This document shows, in pieces, positions 8,341-16,093 of a stretch of 64,000 nucleotides of DNA. Position numbers and translations under genes: made by a program. Positions within the stretch are counted from its first letter, which is position 1, and every line of letters starts with the position of its first letter. The notes beneath the pieces were generated by a model. The model did not search any database. It saw only the letters and a list, made by a program, of their open reading frames with translations, and was not told the DNA's origin. Location of the stretch: positions 1-64,000 of the forward strand of contig NZ_PPSM01000025.1 in assembly GCF_002916655.1 (NCBI RefSeq), written 5' to 3'. The DNA is from Novosphingobium sp. HII-3 (lineage in GTDB: Bacteria > Pseudomonadota > Alphaproteobacteria > Sphingomonadales > Sphingomonadaceae).

Positions 8341-9540
8341 ATGGATCATAGCCCGCAACAGTCGCAAGGAAGCGTCTCCGAGGTATTCCGCGCATTCCTG
8401 AAGCTAGGGCTCACCTCCTTCGGTGGACCGATCGCACATCTGGGCTATTTCCGGGACGAGCTGGTGACGCGGCGAAAATGGATGAGCGAAAGCGCATATG
8501 CCGATTTGGTGGCACTGTGCCAGTTCCTGCCCGGTCCGGCTTCCAGCCAGGTCGGCTTTGCTCTTGGTCTGACGCGGGCGGGATGGCTCGGCGCGTTCGC
8601 AGCTTTCCTCGCCTTCACCCTGCCATCGGCCATGATCCTTCTTGCGCTTGCCATGACGGCTACGCGGCTGGAAAGCCCGTTAGCGCTTGGCGTCCTACAT
8701 GGTCTCAAGATCGTCGCCGTCGCCATCGTGGCGCAAGCCGTGTGGGGCATGGCAAAAAACCTGTGCCCCGATAAGGAGCGCGCCACGATCGCGGTCGTGG
8801 CCGTGCTTCTGCTTGCCTGGGCGCCGGGAGCGATCGGGATGATGGCGGCCATACTGCTGGGCGCACTTGCCGGGCTGGCTCTTGGCAAAGGACAGGTCAC
8901 GATTGGCGAGCATCTGCCTGTGCCGGTTTCACGCAAAGCCGGACTGATGGCCTTCGCGCTGTTCGTCGCCCTACTGATTGGCCTGCCGGTCCTAGCGGGG
9001 CAAGCGCAAGGATGGGCGCTGGCGGACAGCTTCTTTCGTGCCGGCTCGCTTGTCTTTGGTGGCGGACATGTCGTGTTGCCGCTGTTACAGGCTGAAACTG
9101 TCACGCCAGGATGGGTGTCCGATGATGCCTTCCTTGCGGGTTATGGCGCAGCGCAGGCGGTCCCCGGACCGCTCTTTACCTTTGCCGCCTGGCTCGGAGC
9201 GGTCATGGGACCGGCGCCGAACGGCGTGGCCGGCGCGACGATCGCTCTTGTCGCACTTTTCCTGCCGGGCTTCCTGATCCTGATCGGGGCGTTGCCCTTC
9301 TGGGATCAACTGCGCCGTAAGACGTGGGCGCAGTCGGCCATGCAGGGCGCCAATGCCGCAGTCGTCGGAATCCTCGGCGCTGCGCTTTATTCGCCTGTCT
9401 TCACCAGCGCGATCGGAGGCATGCCGGATTTCGCACTGGCCTTGATTTGTTTCGTGGCGCTGATGGCCTGGAAAGCTCCGCCATGGGTCGTCGTGTTGCT
9501 GGCGGCCGTGGGTGGAGCTGCGCTTAGCCTGTTGATGTAA
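8341..9540 (+). CDS. chrA: Chromate transporter ChrA
   Basis: A 399-residue membrane protein of the long, two-domain CHR family that exports chromate. The first half has FGGPIAHLGYFRDELV and CQFLPGPASSQVGF, the second half the mirrored FGGGHVVLPLLQAE and AQAVPGPLFTFAAWLGA. About ten membrane segments are visible. The start ATG has GAGG nine bases upstream. It lies 66 bases after arsH in the same direction without a terminator between them, so it is probably co-transcribed with the ars operon, giving combined arsenic and chromate resistance. Confidence 0.93.
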   Translation: MDHSPQQSQGSVSEVFRAFLKLGLTSFGGPIAHLGYFRDELVTRRKWMSESAYADLVALCQFLPGPASSQVGFALGLTRAGWLGAFAAFLAFTLPSAMILLALAMTATRLESPLALGVLHGLKIVAVAIVAQAVWGMAKNLCPDKERATIAVVAVLLLAWAPGAIGMMAAILLGALAGLALGKGQVTIGEHLPVPVSRKAGLMAFALFVALLIGLPVLAGQAQGWALADSFFRAGSLVFGGGHVVLPLLQAETVTPGWVSDDAFLAGYGAAQAVPGPLFTFAAWLGAVMGPAPNGVAGATIALVALFLPGFLILIGALPFWDQLRRKTWAQSAMQGANAAVVGILGAALYSPVFTSAIGGMPDFALALICFVALMAWKAPPWVVVLLAAVGGAALSLLM

Positions 9541-9841
9541 GGCGGTTTCGAAAGCTATCGGGCTCACTCTGTCAAACCCGAGGTAGCACGATGCTGAATT
9601 GTGTCGCGCCACGCCAACGCTAGCCGGCGAGATCCAAGCCCAGCGACATCAGGGAGAGTTTCTGCACAGCCTGGGGGTCTCCCCGCAGAAGGGGTCGGCC
9701 GAGACGCAAGGCTCGGGCGCAGGGGAAGGCTTTCCCCTCAGAATCGTAAGGCCGGAATTACGTTTACCAGGATCGGCGTGTTCCCACCTTTCGGTCCGCT
9801 CAGGTCCGCTAGGCCAGTCTATCGCGCGTCAGCTCAAAGGC
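9541..9841. other. Structured 300-bp region without a gene
   Basis: No coding region is supported here. It holds three consecutive hairpins: CCCC/GGGG (9681-9694), CCGAG/CTCGG (9699-9716) and AGGGGAA/TTCCCCT (9721-9738). It lies between the convergent chrA and GIY-YIG genes, so part of it may end transcription. It could also be a relic of the mobile element or a small RNA. Confidence 0.45.
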
Positions 9842-10345
9842 TCAGTCTTCCGGGGGCTCGTCATGGGGATCGAGCTCAGAAAAGTCGGTCAGCGTGTCGC
9901 ATCGGATGCAATAGTACATCTGCGAGGCTTCCTGGAAATGCATGCCGCACAGGCATCCGCAGAACGGGCAGCACTCATCCATTTCCAGTTCGGCCCATTC
10001 CCACACGCCCAGATATTCGGGAATGGCGTCGCGATCATATCCGACGATCTGGAAGGCGTCGGCGTTCTTGGCGACAAATCCATCGTGGCCTGCGCGCATG
10101 AGAATGGGCAGAATGTCAGCCGGCTCGATGGAAAACCACTCTCCGCGCACATGAGTCGCTGCAAAATGGTGATGCAGGTGTCGCTCAAGCTGGAAGGCGT
10201 CGGCCGTGTCGATCCACCCAAGCAGCCGCAAGTCCAGGGGGTTGCCAGTCTGGAGGCTGCGTTTGCGCGCTTCTATGTTCTTCGCCACCCCGATCTTGAT
10301 CGGGGTGCATCCATTTTCGTCTTCACCAATGAAATAGACCGGCAC
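9842..10345 (-). CDS. GIY-YIG-like (T5orf172/Mug113) nuclease with zinc ribbon
   Basis: A 167-residue protein. Residues 1-85 resemble the T5orf172/Mug113 branch of GIY-YIG nucleases: VYFIG stands for GIY, IKIGVAKNIEARKRSLQTGNP for the YIG and arginine region, and QLERHLHHHF for the metal-binding Glu. The C-terminal part has four cysteines arranged CPFC and CIRC (residues about 125-149) that probably form a zinc ribbon. The GTG start has GAGGAG six bases upstream. Last gene of the five-gene minus-strand operon, 18 bases after the Lit-like gene. DNA cleavage is inferred from the fold. Confidence 0.65.
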   Translation of the reverse strand: MPVYFIGEDENGCTPIKIGVAKNIEARKRSLQTGNPLDLRLLGWIDTADAFQLERHLHHHFAATHVRGEWFSIEPADILPILMRAGHDGFVAKNADAFQIVGYDRDAIPEYLGVWEWAELEMDECCPFCGCLCGMHFQEASQMYYCIRCDTLTDFSELDPHDEPPED

Positions 10346-10363
10346 GTCGCGCTCCTCGCGGCG

Positions 10364-11287
10364 TTACCGGAGCCGGTCGAGCAGAATCTCGACCATCTCC
10401 TGATTTGAGTTCGCGACGATGTCGAGCGGCCGGTTCTCCTGCCTCATGAGTGCGATCAGCAGGCAGGCCGTCAGCGGCCAGAAGGACGAACCGGCCGGCA
10501 GGCTGTAACCGCTGATCATCGCCGTAAGCCGCTCGGCGATCGGCGGATATTGCCGGTTGCCCCAATGCGCGTGGGTCGGCGTCATCGCATGGATGATCAC
10601 GGCGGCGAGCGCCATTCCCATCGCACGCTTTTGGTGGACTTGGGCATAATGGTGCCCATGCTCCCTAGCGTAAGCGGCGAGGCCGCTCGTCATGTACTCG
10701 CGCGCCCAGGTGTCGCAGGCGATTTCCTCTTCGGGCAGTGTCGAAGGCGCGTCGTTGTCGGCGCAGTACATGACGTGTCGGAATTCATGCAGGAGCGCGA
10801 AGGCAAGGGCGAGCGCGACCAGGTCGAAGGCGGCCTTGTGCTGATTGTCCGCGAGGCCGTCGCGATCGGGGGTCGGCTCTGGGATGTCCGCCGGCCAGGA
10901 AATGTCGGCGGTCTGTTCGACTGCAATGAGCGATTGAGCGTTGGCGACGCGTTGTCTGTAGTCGAATTCGTATTGCCCCCGTTCGGTGTCGACATTCAGC
11001 GCTTGGTCGAGCGGCATCCCGGTTACGGTCGCGAGTACCAAGGCGGGCGAATAGACCTCGATCGCGCGCCAGGCGCTAAAGCCGAGCAACCAGAAGAAAT
11101 CGATCGTCTTGGTGTCGAACCTGATGCGGCTGGCGTCTGCATTCATTGTGACGCCTTTGCCGCTGGGAGCGACTTCGACGGCGTGGCCGTAACGGCTCCA
11201 CAGACCGCTGATCTCGTCGGCGCGCTCGGGGACTGCGCCGCGCAGCAGATGGAGGATGATTGTCCGGTCGGATGGCTCGGTCGTCAT
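10364..11287 (-). CDS. Lit-like metallopeptidase (peptidase U49)
   Basis: A 307-residue protein, close to the 297 residues of E. coli Lit. It has the zinc motif HEFRH (HExxH) in a hydrophobic helix FALLHEFRHVMYCAD at about residues 165-179. Downstream comes EEEIACDTWA, where an acidic residue and Asp could complete the site, as in Lit and related peptidases. Lit cleaves elongation factor EF-Tu in phage T4-infected cells and so aborts the infection; whether this protein has the same target is unknown. It overlaps the preceding nuclease-like gene by 4 bases (ATGA). There is no signal peptide, so it acts in the cytoplasm. Confidence 0.65.
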   Translation of the reverse strand: MTTEPSDRTIILHLLRGAVPERADEISGLWSRYGHAVEVAPSGKGVTMNADASRIRFDTKTIDFFWLLGFSAWRAIEVYSPALVLATVTGMPLDQALNVDTERGQYEFDYRQRVANAQSLIAVEQTADISWPADIPEPTPDRDGLADNQHKAAFDLVALALAFALLHEFRHVMYCADNDAPSTLPEEEIACDTWAREYMTSGLAAYAREHGHHYAQVHQKRAMGMALAAVIIHAMTPTHAHWGNRQYPPIAERLTAMISGYSLPAGSSFWPLTACLLIALMRQENRPLDIVANSNQEMVEILLDRLR

Positions 11288-12696
11288 GCGTGTTTGGTCT
11301 CCTCCGGATCAGGGGACGACGTCGCGGCTTCGCCGGACATACGTAGATGGGTGATCGACGACAGAACCGAGTTCGCCCAGATGGTGCTGCACTCGACATC
11401 GCCGTCGCGTTCAAACCAGTGGGTGGCGCCGGGAATGAGATCGAAGGGAATAGGGTGGGCCGCCCGCGGATTGTGGAAGACCTCCAGCTCCTGGCACCAG
11501 GCTTCCCCCCAAGGCCAGAGCGATTGATATTCGTCGCTGCCGACCGTCAGCTCAAAATCGATTGGCTCGAGCGCGCCAGGTGTCCGATCAAACAGGATGC
11601 CGCGCCGGATCATCTCCAGACCGGGCGGTCGCCAGCCGGCGAGGAAGCCCATGCGGTTGAACTTGGCCAGCGTGCCGGCATTGCTGAAGATGACTGCGGA
11701 CAGATGCGCGAAGTCCGGGTCGCGGAACAGGCCGGCCGGAATGCCATGTTTGCCGGTGAGGTTGGCGATTGAGGTGCCGATCGCGCGGCGATGCGCGCCT
11801 TCGCCTTCAACGTCGGCGCGTAGGCCATAGAGATAGGTGGGAAGCGCCTCGCGGCTCCACACCATCGAACCGGATTCATGGAAGTCCGCGATGGCGATGG
11901 CGAAGGAGCGGCCCGCTACGTGCTCCAGCTCATGATAGTTGCGCTGGAGCTTGCCCCGCAGCGTCTTGGCGAAACGTTCGGCGGGCGCGCCAGTAAGCCG
12001 CTCGCGACGGTCCTCTGGCGCATGTACCCAGTCGCCGATCCCGCCCGCGCGCGGGGTTTCAGAGTTGGCGGTGACCGCCTCGATCCAGCACTCGGCGCCA
12101 TCCTTTTCGATCCAGAAGTCTGGAGAGACATGATCCTGCTGGACGATTAGCCCCTGCTCGCGGAAGCAGGCGAGCAGATAGAGCTCGAAAAGCCGCGAGG
12201 CGAAGTTGTTGGTCTGCAGATCGGTGACGAAATTGGCGTCAGGCTTGGGAAGCGCGAGATAGCATTCACCGACTGCCATGAGGGCGGGTACATGGCTCAC
12301 CGTCCCGGCAAGAAGCTCAAACTCGGGCGAGACGCCGCGCGCGCCTGCCTGCATCAGGGGTGGACGGCGCCGCGCGCCCGGTGGAAGCGGTTCGGGCGGC
12401 TCGCCGCCGCGCATGCTGATGCTGAGATGGTCGAGTGCTGCTTCAGGGGTAGAGAATGGCCCCCCTTCGTCGACGCGCACCCAAAGATGGTCGACGCGTC
12501 GACGCATGGCCAAGGTGGTGAACGCCCCGTGCTCTGGATCGCGAAGGATGCAGCCGCAGGCGCTGCCACCAACCTGATAGGCGCTGAAGATGTGGGACGC
12601 CTCGAAGTTCGGTCCACGCTCAAGCGACAGCGCGTAGAGTTCGAACTGCCGCTGGTTTAAGGGTTTGATCAGTTGCTGTTTAACGTCGGCGGCCAT
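11284..12696 (-). CDS. Unrecognised protein with PD-(D/E)xK-like core (long paralogue)
   Basis: A 470-residue protein I do not recognise as a named family. Residues about 165-212 form a possible nuclease core: Glu171 in a helix (LFELYLLACF), Asp193 in SPDFWI and Glu206 in ECWIEAVTA. The usual Lys of (D/E)xK is replaced. The next gene upstream repeats the same pattern with the same 13-residue step from Asp to Glu, and both share a C-terminal HNPxAxxPxP segment, so the two are probably homologous. ATG at 12696 has GAGG six bases upstream. It is translationally coupled to the Lit-like gene. Nuclease activity is inference. Confidence 0.55.
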   Translation of the reverse strand: MAADVKQQLIKPLNQRQFELYALSLERGPNFEASHIFSAYQVGGSACGCILRDPEHGAFTTLAMRRRVDHLWVRVDEGGPFSTPEAALDHLSISMRGGEPPEPLPPGARRRPPLMQAGARGVSPEFELLAGTVSHVPALMAVGECYLALPKPDANFVTDLQTNNFASRLFELYLLACFREQGLIVQQDHVSPDFWIEKDGAECWIEAVTANSETPRAGGIGDWVHAPEDRRERLTGAPAERFAKTLRGKLQRNYHELEHVAGRSFAIAIADFHESGSMVWSREALPTYLYGLRADVEGEGAHRRAIGTSIANLTGKHGIPAGLFRDPDFAHLSAVIFSNAGTLAKFNRMGFLAGWRPPGLEMIRRGILFDRTPGALEPIDFELTVGSDEYQSLWPWGEAWCQELEVFHNPRAAHPIPFDLIPGATHWFERDGDVECSTIWANSVLSSITHLRMSGEAATSSPDPEETKHA

Positions 12697-12765
12697 CGTC
12701 ACCCTCGCGGCGATAAGAGCGACAGACCGTCGAGTGCGACCGAGACCATGTGTGTGATGGTGTCT

Positions 12766-13692
12766 TCATTGCGCCTCTGCCACCGCCACCGAAGCCAGGA
12801 TGTCGTTGGCCTCCCATCCGTCGCCCTGCGGCGTGGTGACGAACTCGCGATCCCAAACGCCCCAGTTGGTCGGCAGCGGAACCTGGGCGAGCGGATTGTG
12901 GACGTAGGTGATAGGCCGGGCCTGGCGCGACAGGTTGCCGAGGCCAACGCGTGACCAGATTACGCCGGACACGTCGGCGAAGCGCTCGTCGAGAAACGCT
13001 GTGCGCGGGATCGGATTGCGTTCGCGGGCGATCAGGGGCGCTGCGTGAAATCCTTCCTCGACGACATCTCCAGTCGCGCGATCGATGGTGATGTACGCAT
13101 CGCCGATCGGGAAGAGCGTCGTCATGATCAGCGGCAACGGCTGCTCGGCGACATAGACGCCAAAGCGGCTCGCGCTGATGGCGACGATCCGCGAGTCTTC
13201 CGGGGCGATCACGCCCTGTTCGATGTAGCGCGCGATCTTCTGCGCCTTGGTCCAGAAGGCGCCGGACGTCCGCAACTGGGCTTGGCGGATGGGCGCGGCG
13301 ACTAGGCCACCACCCTGGTTCATGGGAATGGGTTGCACGATCTGGTCGGGACCAGGCCCGCCTTCGTCGGGGGCGATGGCTTCGATCCAGATGCGGCGGC
13401 CCTCGCCGAGGACGCAGAGGTCAGGCTGGCCGCCTTGGCGCTGACGGTCCGCGACGGGCAACAACGTCCGGCCCGCCTCGATCAGAGTGCAGCCGAGATA
13501 CATTTCCCAGAAGCGGCCATCGACGTCGCGGGCAAAGCCCTGCGGAAAATCAGGGTCGGCATAGGGCTCGTAGGTCGCCCACATGACTTCGATCTGGTCG
13601 TGAAGCTGTTGCTCGGTCCGCGATTCCGCGGCCCTCAGGTTCATGAAGCCGCGATCGAGATTGGCGCCGTCGACATCGAAAAGTTTGGTCAT
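12766..13692 (-). CDS. Unrecognised protein with PD-(D/E)xK-like core (short paralogue)
   Basis: A 308-residue protein without a recognised family name. The pattern Glu63 (FWEMYLGCTL), Asp91 (GQPDLCVLG) and Glu104 (IWIEAIAPDE) matches the core of the neighbouring 470-residue protein. Both also share FAxxSxVI(F/W)S and HNPxAxxPxP towards the C-terminus. The short form lacks the N-terminal 100 or so residues of the longer one. The ATG at 13692 follows the stop of the first operon gene by 12 bases. It may act as a pair with its neighbour, for example as two subunits of one nuclease. Confidence 0.55.
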   Translation of the reverse strand: MTKLFDVDGANLDRGFMNLRAAESRTEQQLHDQIEVMWATYEPYADPDFPQGFARDVDGRFWEMYLGCTLIEAGRTLLPVADRQRQGGQPDLCVLGEGRRIWIEAIAPDEGGPGPDQIVQPIPMNQGGGLVAAPIRQAQLRTSGAFWTKAQKIARYIEQGVIAPEDSRIVAISASRFGVYVAEQPLPLIMTTLFPIGDAYITIDRATGDVVEEGFHAAPLIARERNPIPRTAFLDERFADVSGVIWSRVGLGNLSRQARPITYVHNPLAQVPLPTNWGVWDREFVTTPQGDGWEANDILASVAVAEAQ

Positions 13693-13704
13693 CGTCAGGT
13701 CCCG

Positions 13705-14259
13705 TTAGGCGCGGCGGAGCATTCGCTCGATACGCAGGCGCTGATAGCCGTGCGAAAGCACATGCTGGCGAAGTTGGCGAATGTCGCGCACCCCGAACGC
13801 CACCGCCGCCTTCAACGGGCTGGCAAAGGTCGCGTAGTAGGTCCAGCGCACGTCGGTCGGTAACGGCGCGTTCTGGCGGCGGTCGGTGATAACGACATCG
13901 CGCGGATCACTGGTGTTGCGGAACGCATGGAAGGTGATCCAATCGGGCCGGCGATACCGCGCCGCCTTGCTGAAGGGCACCGACTGCACTTTCACGTCGC
14001 TCTGGTCGAGGACCCAATCGCGCTGTTCGAGGATCTGGCGCACCATGTGACCGACCATTTGCTTCACGCGGTCGGCCAGCACCTCCTCGCGAAATTCGGC
14101 GAGGAGCTGCTCCTCGATGCCCTCGACCGCCGGTTTGCTGAGCTCCGAGGCGGTCTCGAGGCGCGCTACGTTTTCGGACGTCGTGAGGAACGCCCAGATG
14201 CGTTGACCGAGTTCGGACGCGTAGAGCGATGCGAATTTTTCGGGACTGTAGGCGAGCAT
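13705..14259 (-). CDS. Unrecognised 184-residue protein, first gene of the minus-strand operon
   Basis: No family recognised. The first 90 residues look helical and charged (EEQLLAEFREEVLADRVKQMV), the second half looks like mixed strands (YRRPDWITFHAF, DVVITDRRQNAP). No helix-turn-helix, membrane segment or signal peptide is visible. The ATG at 14259 has GGAG eight bases upstream; a longer reading to 14310 would enter the shared promoter region. As first gene of the nuclease-like/Lit/GIY-YIG operon it could be a sensor or partner of these proteins, but nothing in the sequence shows this. Confidence 0.6.
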   Translation of the reverse strand: MLAYSPEKFASLYASELGQRIWAFLTTSENVARLETASELSKPAVEGIEEQLLAEFREEVLADRVKQMVGHMVRQILEQRDWVLDQSDVKVQSVPFSKAARYRRPDWITFHAFRNTSDPRDVVITDRRQNAPLPTDVRWTYYATFASPLKAAVAFGVRDIRQLRQHVLSHGYQRLRIERMLRRA

Positions 14260-14357
14260 GACCGGAACTCCTTTACCGGGCAAATATGGCCGGTTATAAG
14301 TGCCTGTCAATGCCGGTGCGCGACAAGCGCTCCGATGCCGGAACGGGGGAGGCTGGG
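14260..14357. promoter_or_regulatory. Shared divergent promoter region of two defence operons
   Basis: About 98 bp separate the start of the five-gene minus-strand operon from the likely TTG start of the three-gene plus-strand operon. Both promoters must lie here or inside the first codons. No convincing hexamers or operator were identified. The arrangement suggests joint control of both operons. Confidence 0.4.
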
Positions 14358-14984
14358 TTGGACTTCGAGGATCTCGTGACGGCGCTGGAGCCGCCGCCGA
14401 ACCGCGTCGGCAAGTCCGATGGCGGCCATGAGCACCACCTGTACGAAGGCGCTGTGATGGTCGCTTACGCCATGCATCTTCTGCGCACGGCGAATGCGCC
14501 GCATGTGCGCATCCATCCGGACGGCGAGCATGGCAAGCAATTCGATTTCGCGGGCTGGCTGCTGCGCCGGGAATTTACCAAGGTTTCCAGCCTCGGCACT
14601 ACGACATACGGCGGTGTCTATCGGAACGCCGCGGGCCAGACGATCACCGTCCATCCGAAGTCGGGCCTGGGCGATGTCGTGGCGGAGGCCGGCGACCACA
14701 TCATCTCGGCCGAGTGCAAGGGCGGCATCATCAACACGCGGCACTCGGGCCAGGTGTCCTGCCTCTACAAAGGACTGTGCGAGACAGTGGGAATGCTGAT
14801 GGCGACGCCGTCGCCGGGCCGACAGGTTGCGGTCGTGCCCCTGACGGAGGGTACTCGGCGCTTGGCCGAGCGCCTCGCGCCGCGTTGCGCGCTGGCGGGC
14901 ATTGAGATCGCGCTTGTCGGCGCCCGTGGCGAGGTCATGGATGTCAAGCCTGCCGGTGACGTCACGGGAAGGAGAGACGAATGA
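14358..14984 (+). CDS. PD-(D/E)xK-type nuclease-like protein
   Basis: A 208-residue protein from the TTG at 14358, which has a strong GGGGGAGG five bases upstream; a reading from ATG 14286 would add 24 poorly structured residues and has no good ribosome site. The core has Asp106 (GLGDVVAEAG) and Glu119-Cys-Lys121 (ISAECKGG), the classical D...ExK arrangement, with Glu30 in the first helix (LYEGAVMVAYAM). The family resembles restriction-endonuclease-like folds, but no name is recognised. It overlaps the TIR gene by 4 bases (ATGA). First gene of a nuclease-TIR-HEPN operon. Confidence 0.65.
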   Translation: MDFEDLVTALEPPPNRVGKSDGGHEHHLYEGAVMVAYAMHLLRTANAPHVRIHPDGEHGKQFDFAGWLLRREFTKVSSLGTTTYGGVYRNAAGQTITVHPKSGLGDVVAEAGDHIISAECKGGIINTRHSGQVSCLYKGLCETVGMLMATPSPGRQVAVVPLTEGTRRLAERLAPRCALAGIEIALVGARGEVMDVKPAGDVTGRRDE

Positions 14985-16093
14985 GAAGGGTGCTGACGGT
15001 CGGGCTGACCTACACCGGCGATGCGATCGAAGGGGTGGAGATCGACAATCTAGGCCTTTGCCGGCCGGAAGTGGATCGCACGCGGGCGGCATATCCACTC
15101 TACGAATACGACACGATCATCATCAATCCCGAGAGCTATTCGCATTTCCTGTTCGGCTCGGCCGGCGAGTTCTCGAACGAGCTCTATGAGCTGGGCAAGC
15201 TGAAAGGACAGAACGACCGCTATGATCTCGATTCCGCTTTCGATTCGGAAGATCGGCGAAGGGAGATGGAGGCAGCGATCGCTGATGGCGCCACGGTCGT
15301 CTGGTGTCTGTCCGAGCCGAAGCGGGTGAACTTTTTCGGCTATCGCGAGACGCATCTGGGCTACGCGGCGCCGAAGGTGGCGAGTTTCGTAAAGCGCTCG
15401 GAACTCCTCGTGAAGAAGGGGCGCAGGATGGGTCACGTTGACCCGGATAGTCCGTTCGCACGCTATTTTGACGTGCTGTCACAGACCGGTGGCTGGACGC
15501 TCTGCCTGTCGGATCCCGGTGAAGGCTTCGCTTCGATCGCCGCGACGCCGGAGGGCTATAGCCTGGGCGGCCAGGTGACGATCGGGGCCACGACAGGGTG
15601 GCTGCTGACGCCGCCGACATCGCACGAAGCGCAAAACCAGCTCGTCCGCGACAGCTTGGCGCTGGAGAAGGCGGACCCTGCGCACGAAAAGTACCACGGC
15701 ATCTTCTTGAGCCACACCGGTGTCGACAAACCGTTCGTGCGCCAGCTGCGCAAGGATCTCCTCGCCCATGGCGTGCCGCGCGTCTGGCTGGACGAAGCGG
15801 AGATCGAAATCGGCGACTCGCTGATCGCCAAGATCGATGAGGGTATGAAGCTCAGCCGATACATCGCCGTCGTCCTGTCAAAGAAGTCGATCGACGCCCC
15901 TTGGGTGAAGAAGGAGCTCGACCTGGCGATGAACCGGGAGATTTCCACCGGCGAAGTGGTCGTGCTGCCATTGCTCTATGAAGAGTGCGAGCTGCCTGGG
16001 TTCCTGAAAGGCAAGCTCTACGCCGACTTCTCCAAACCTGAAGAATATGAAGCCGTTCTGGGCAAGCTCCTGCGACGGCTTCGGATCGCCTGA
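14981..16093 (+). CDS. TIR-domain protein (probable NADase effector)
   Basis: A 370-residue protein with a C-terminal TIR domain at about residues 239-350. It starts GIFLSHTGVDKPFVRQLRKDL, has VWLDEAEIEIGDSL as the second box and the helix WVKKELDLAM. Glu312 in WVKKE stands at the place of the catalytic Glu of TIR NADases. The N-terminal 230 residues (DTIIINPESYSHFLFG and others) belong to no family that I recognise and may sense infection. Bacterial TIR effectors deplete NAD or make cyclic ADP-ribose signals upon phage infection. It overlaps both neighbours (ATGA and TGATG), so the three proteins are made together. Confidence 0.8.
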   Translation: MRRVLTVGLTYTGDAIEGVEIDNLGLCRPEVDRTRAAYPLYEYDTIIINPESYSHFLFGSAGEFSNELYELGKLKGQNDRYDLDSAFDSEDRRREMEAAIADGATVVWCLSEPKRVNFFGYRETHLGYAAPKVASFVKRSELLVKKGRRMGHVDPDSPFARYFDVLSQTGGWTLCLSDPGEGFASIAATPEGYSLGGQVTIGATTGWLLTPPTSHEAQNQLVRDSLALEKADPAHEKYHGIFLSHTGVDKPFVRQLRKDLLAHGVPRVWLDEAEIEIGDSLIAKIDEGMKLSRYIAVVLSKKSIDAPWVKKELDLAMNREISTGEVVVLPLLYEECELPGFLKGKLYADFSKPEEYEAVLGKLLRRLRIA

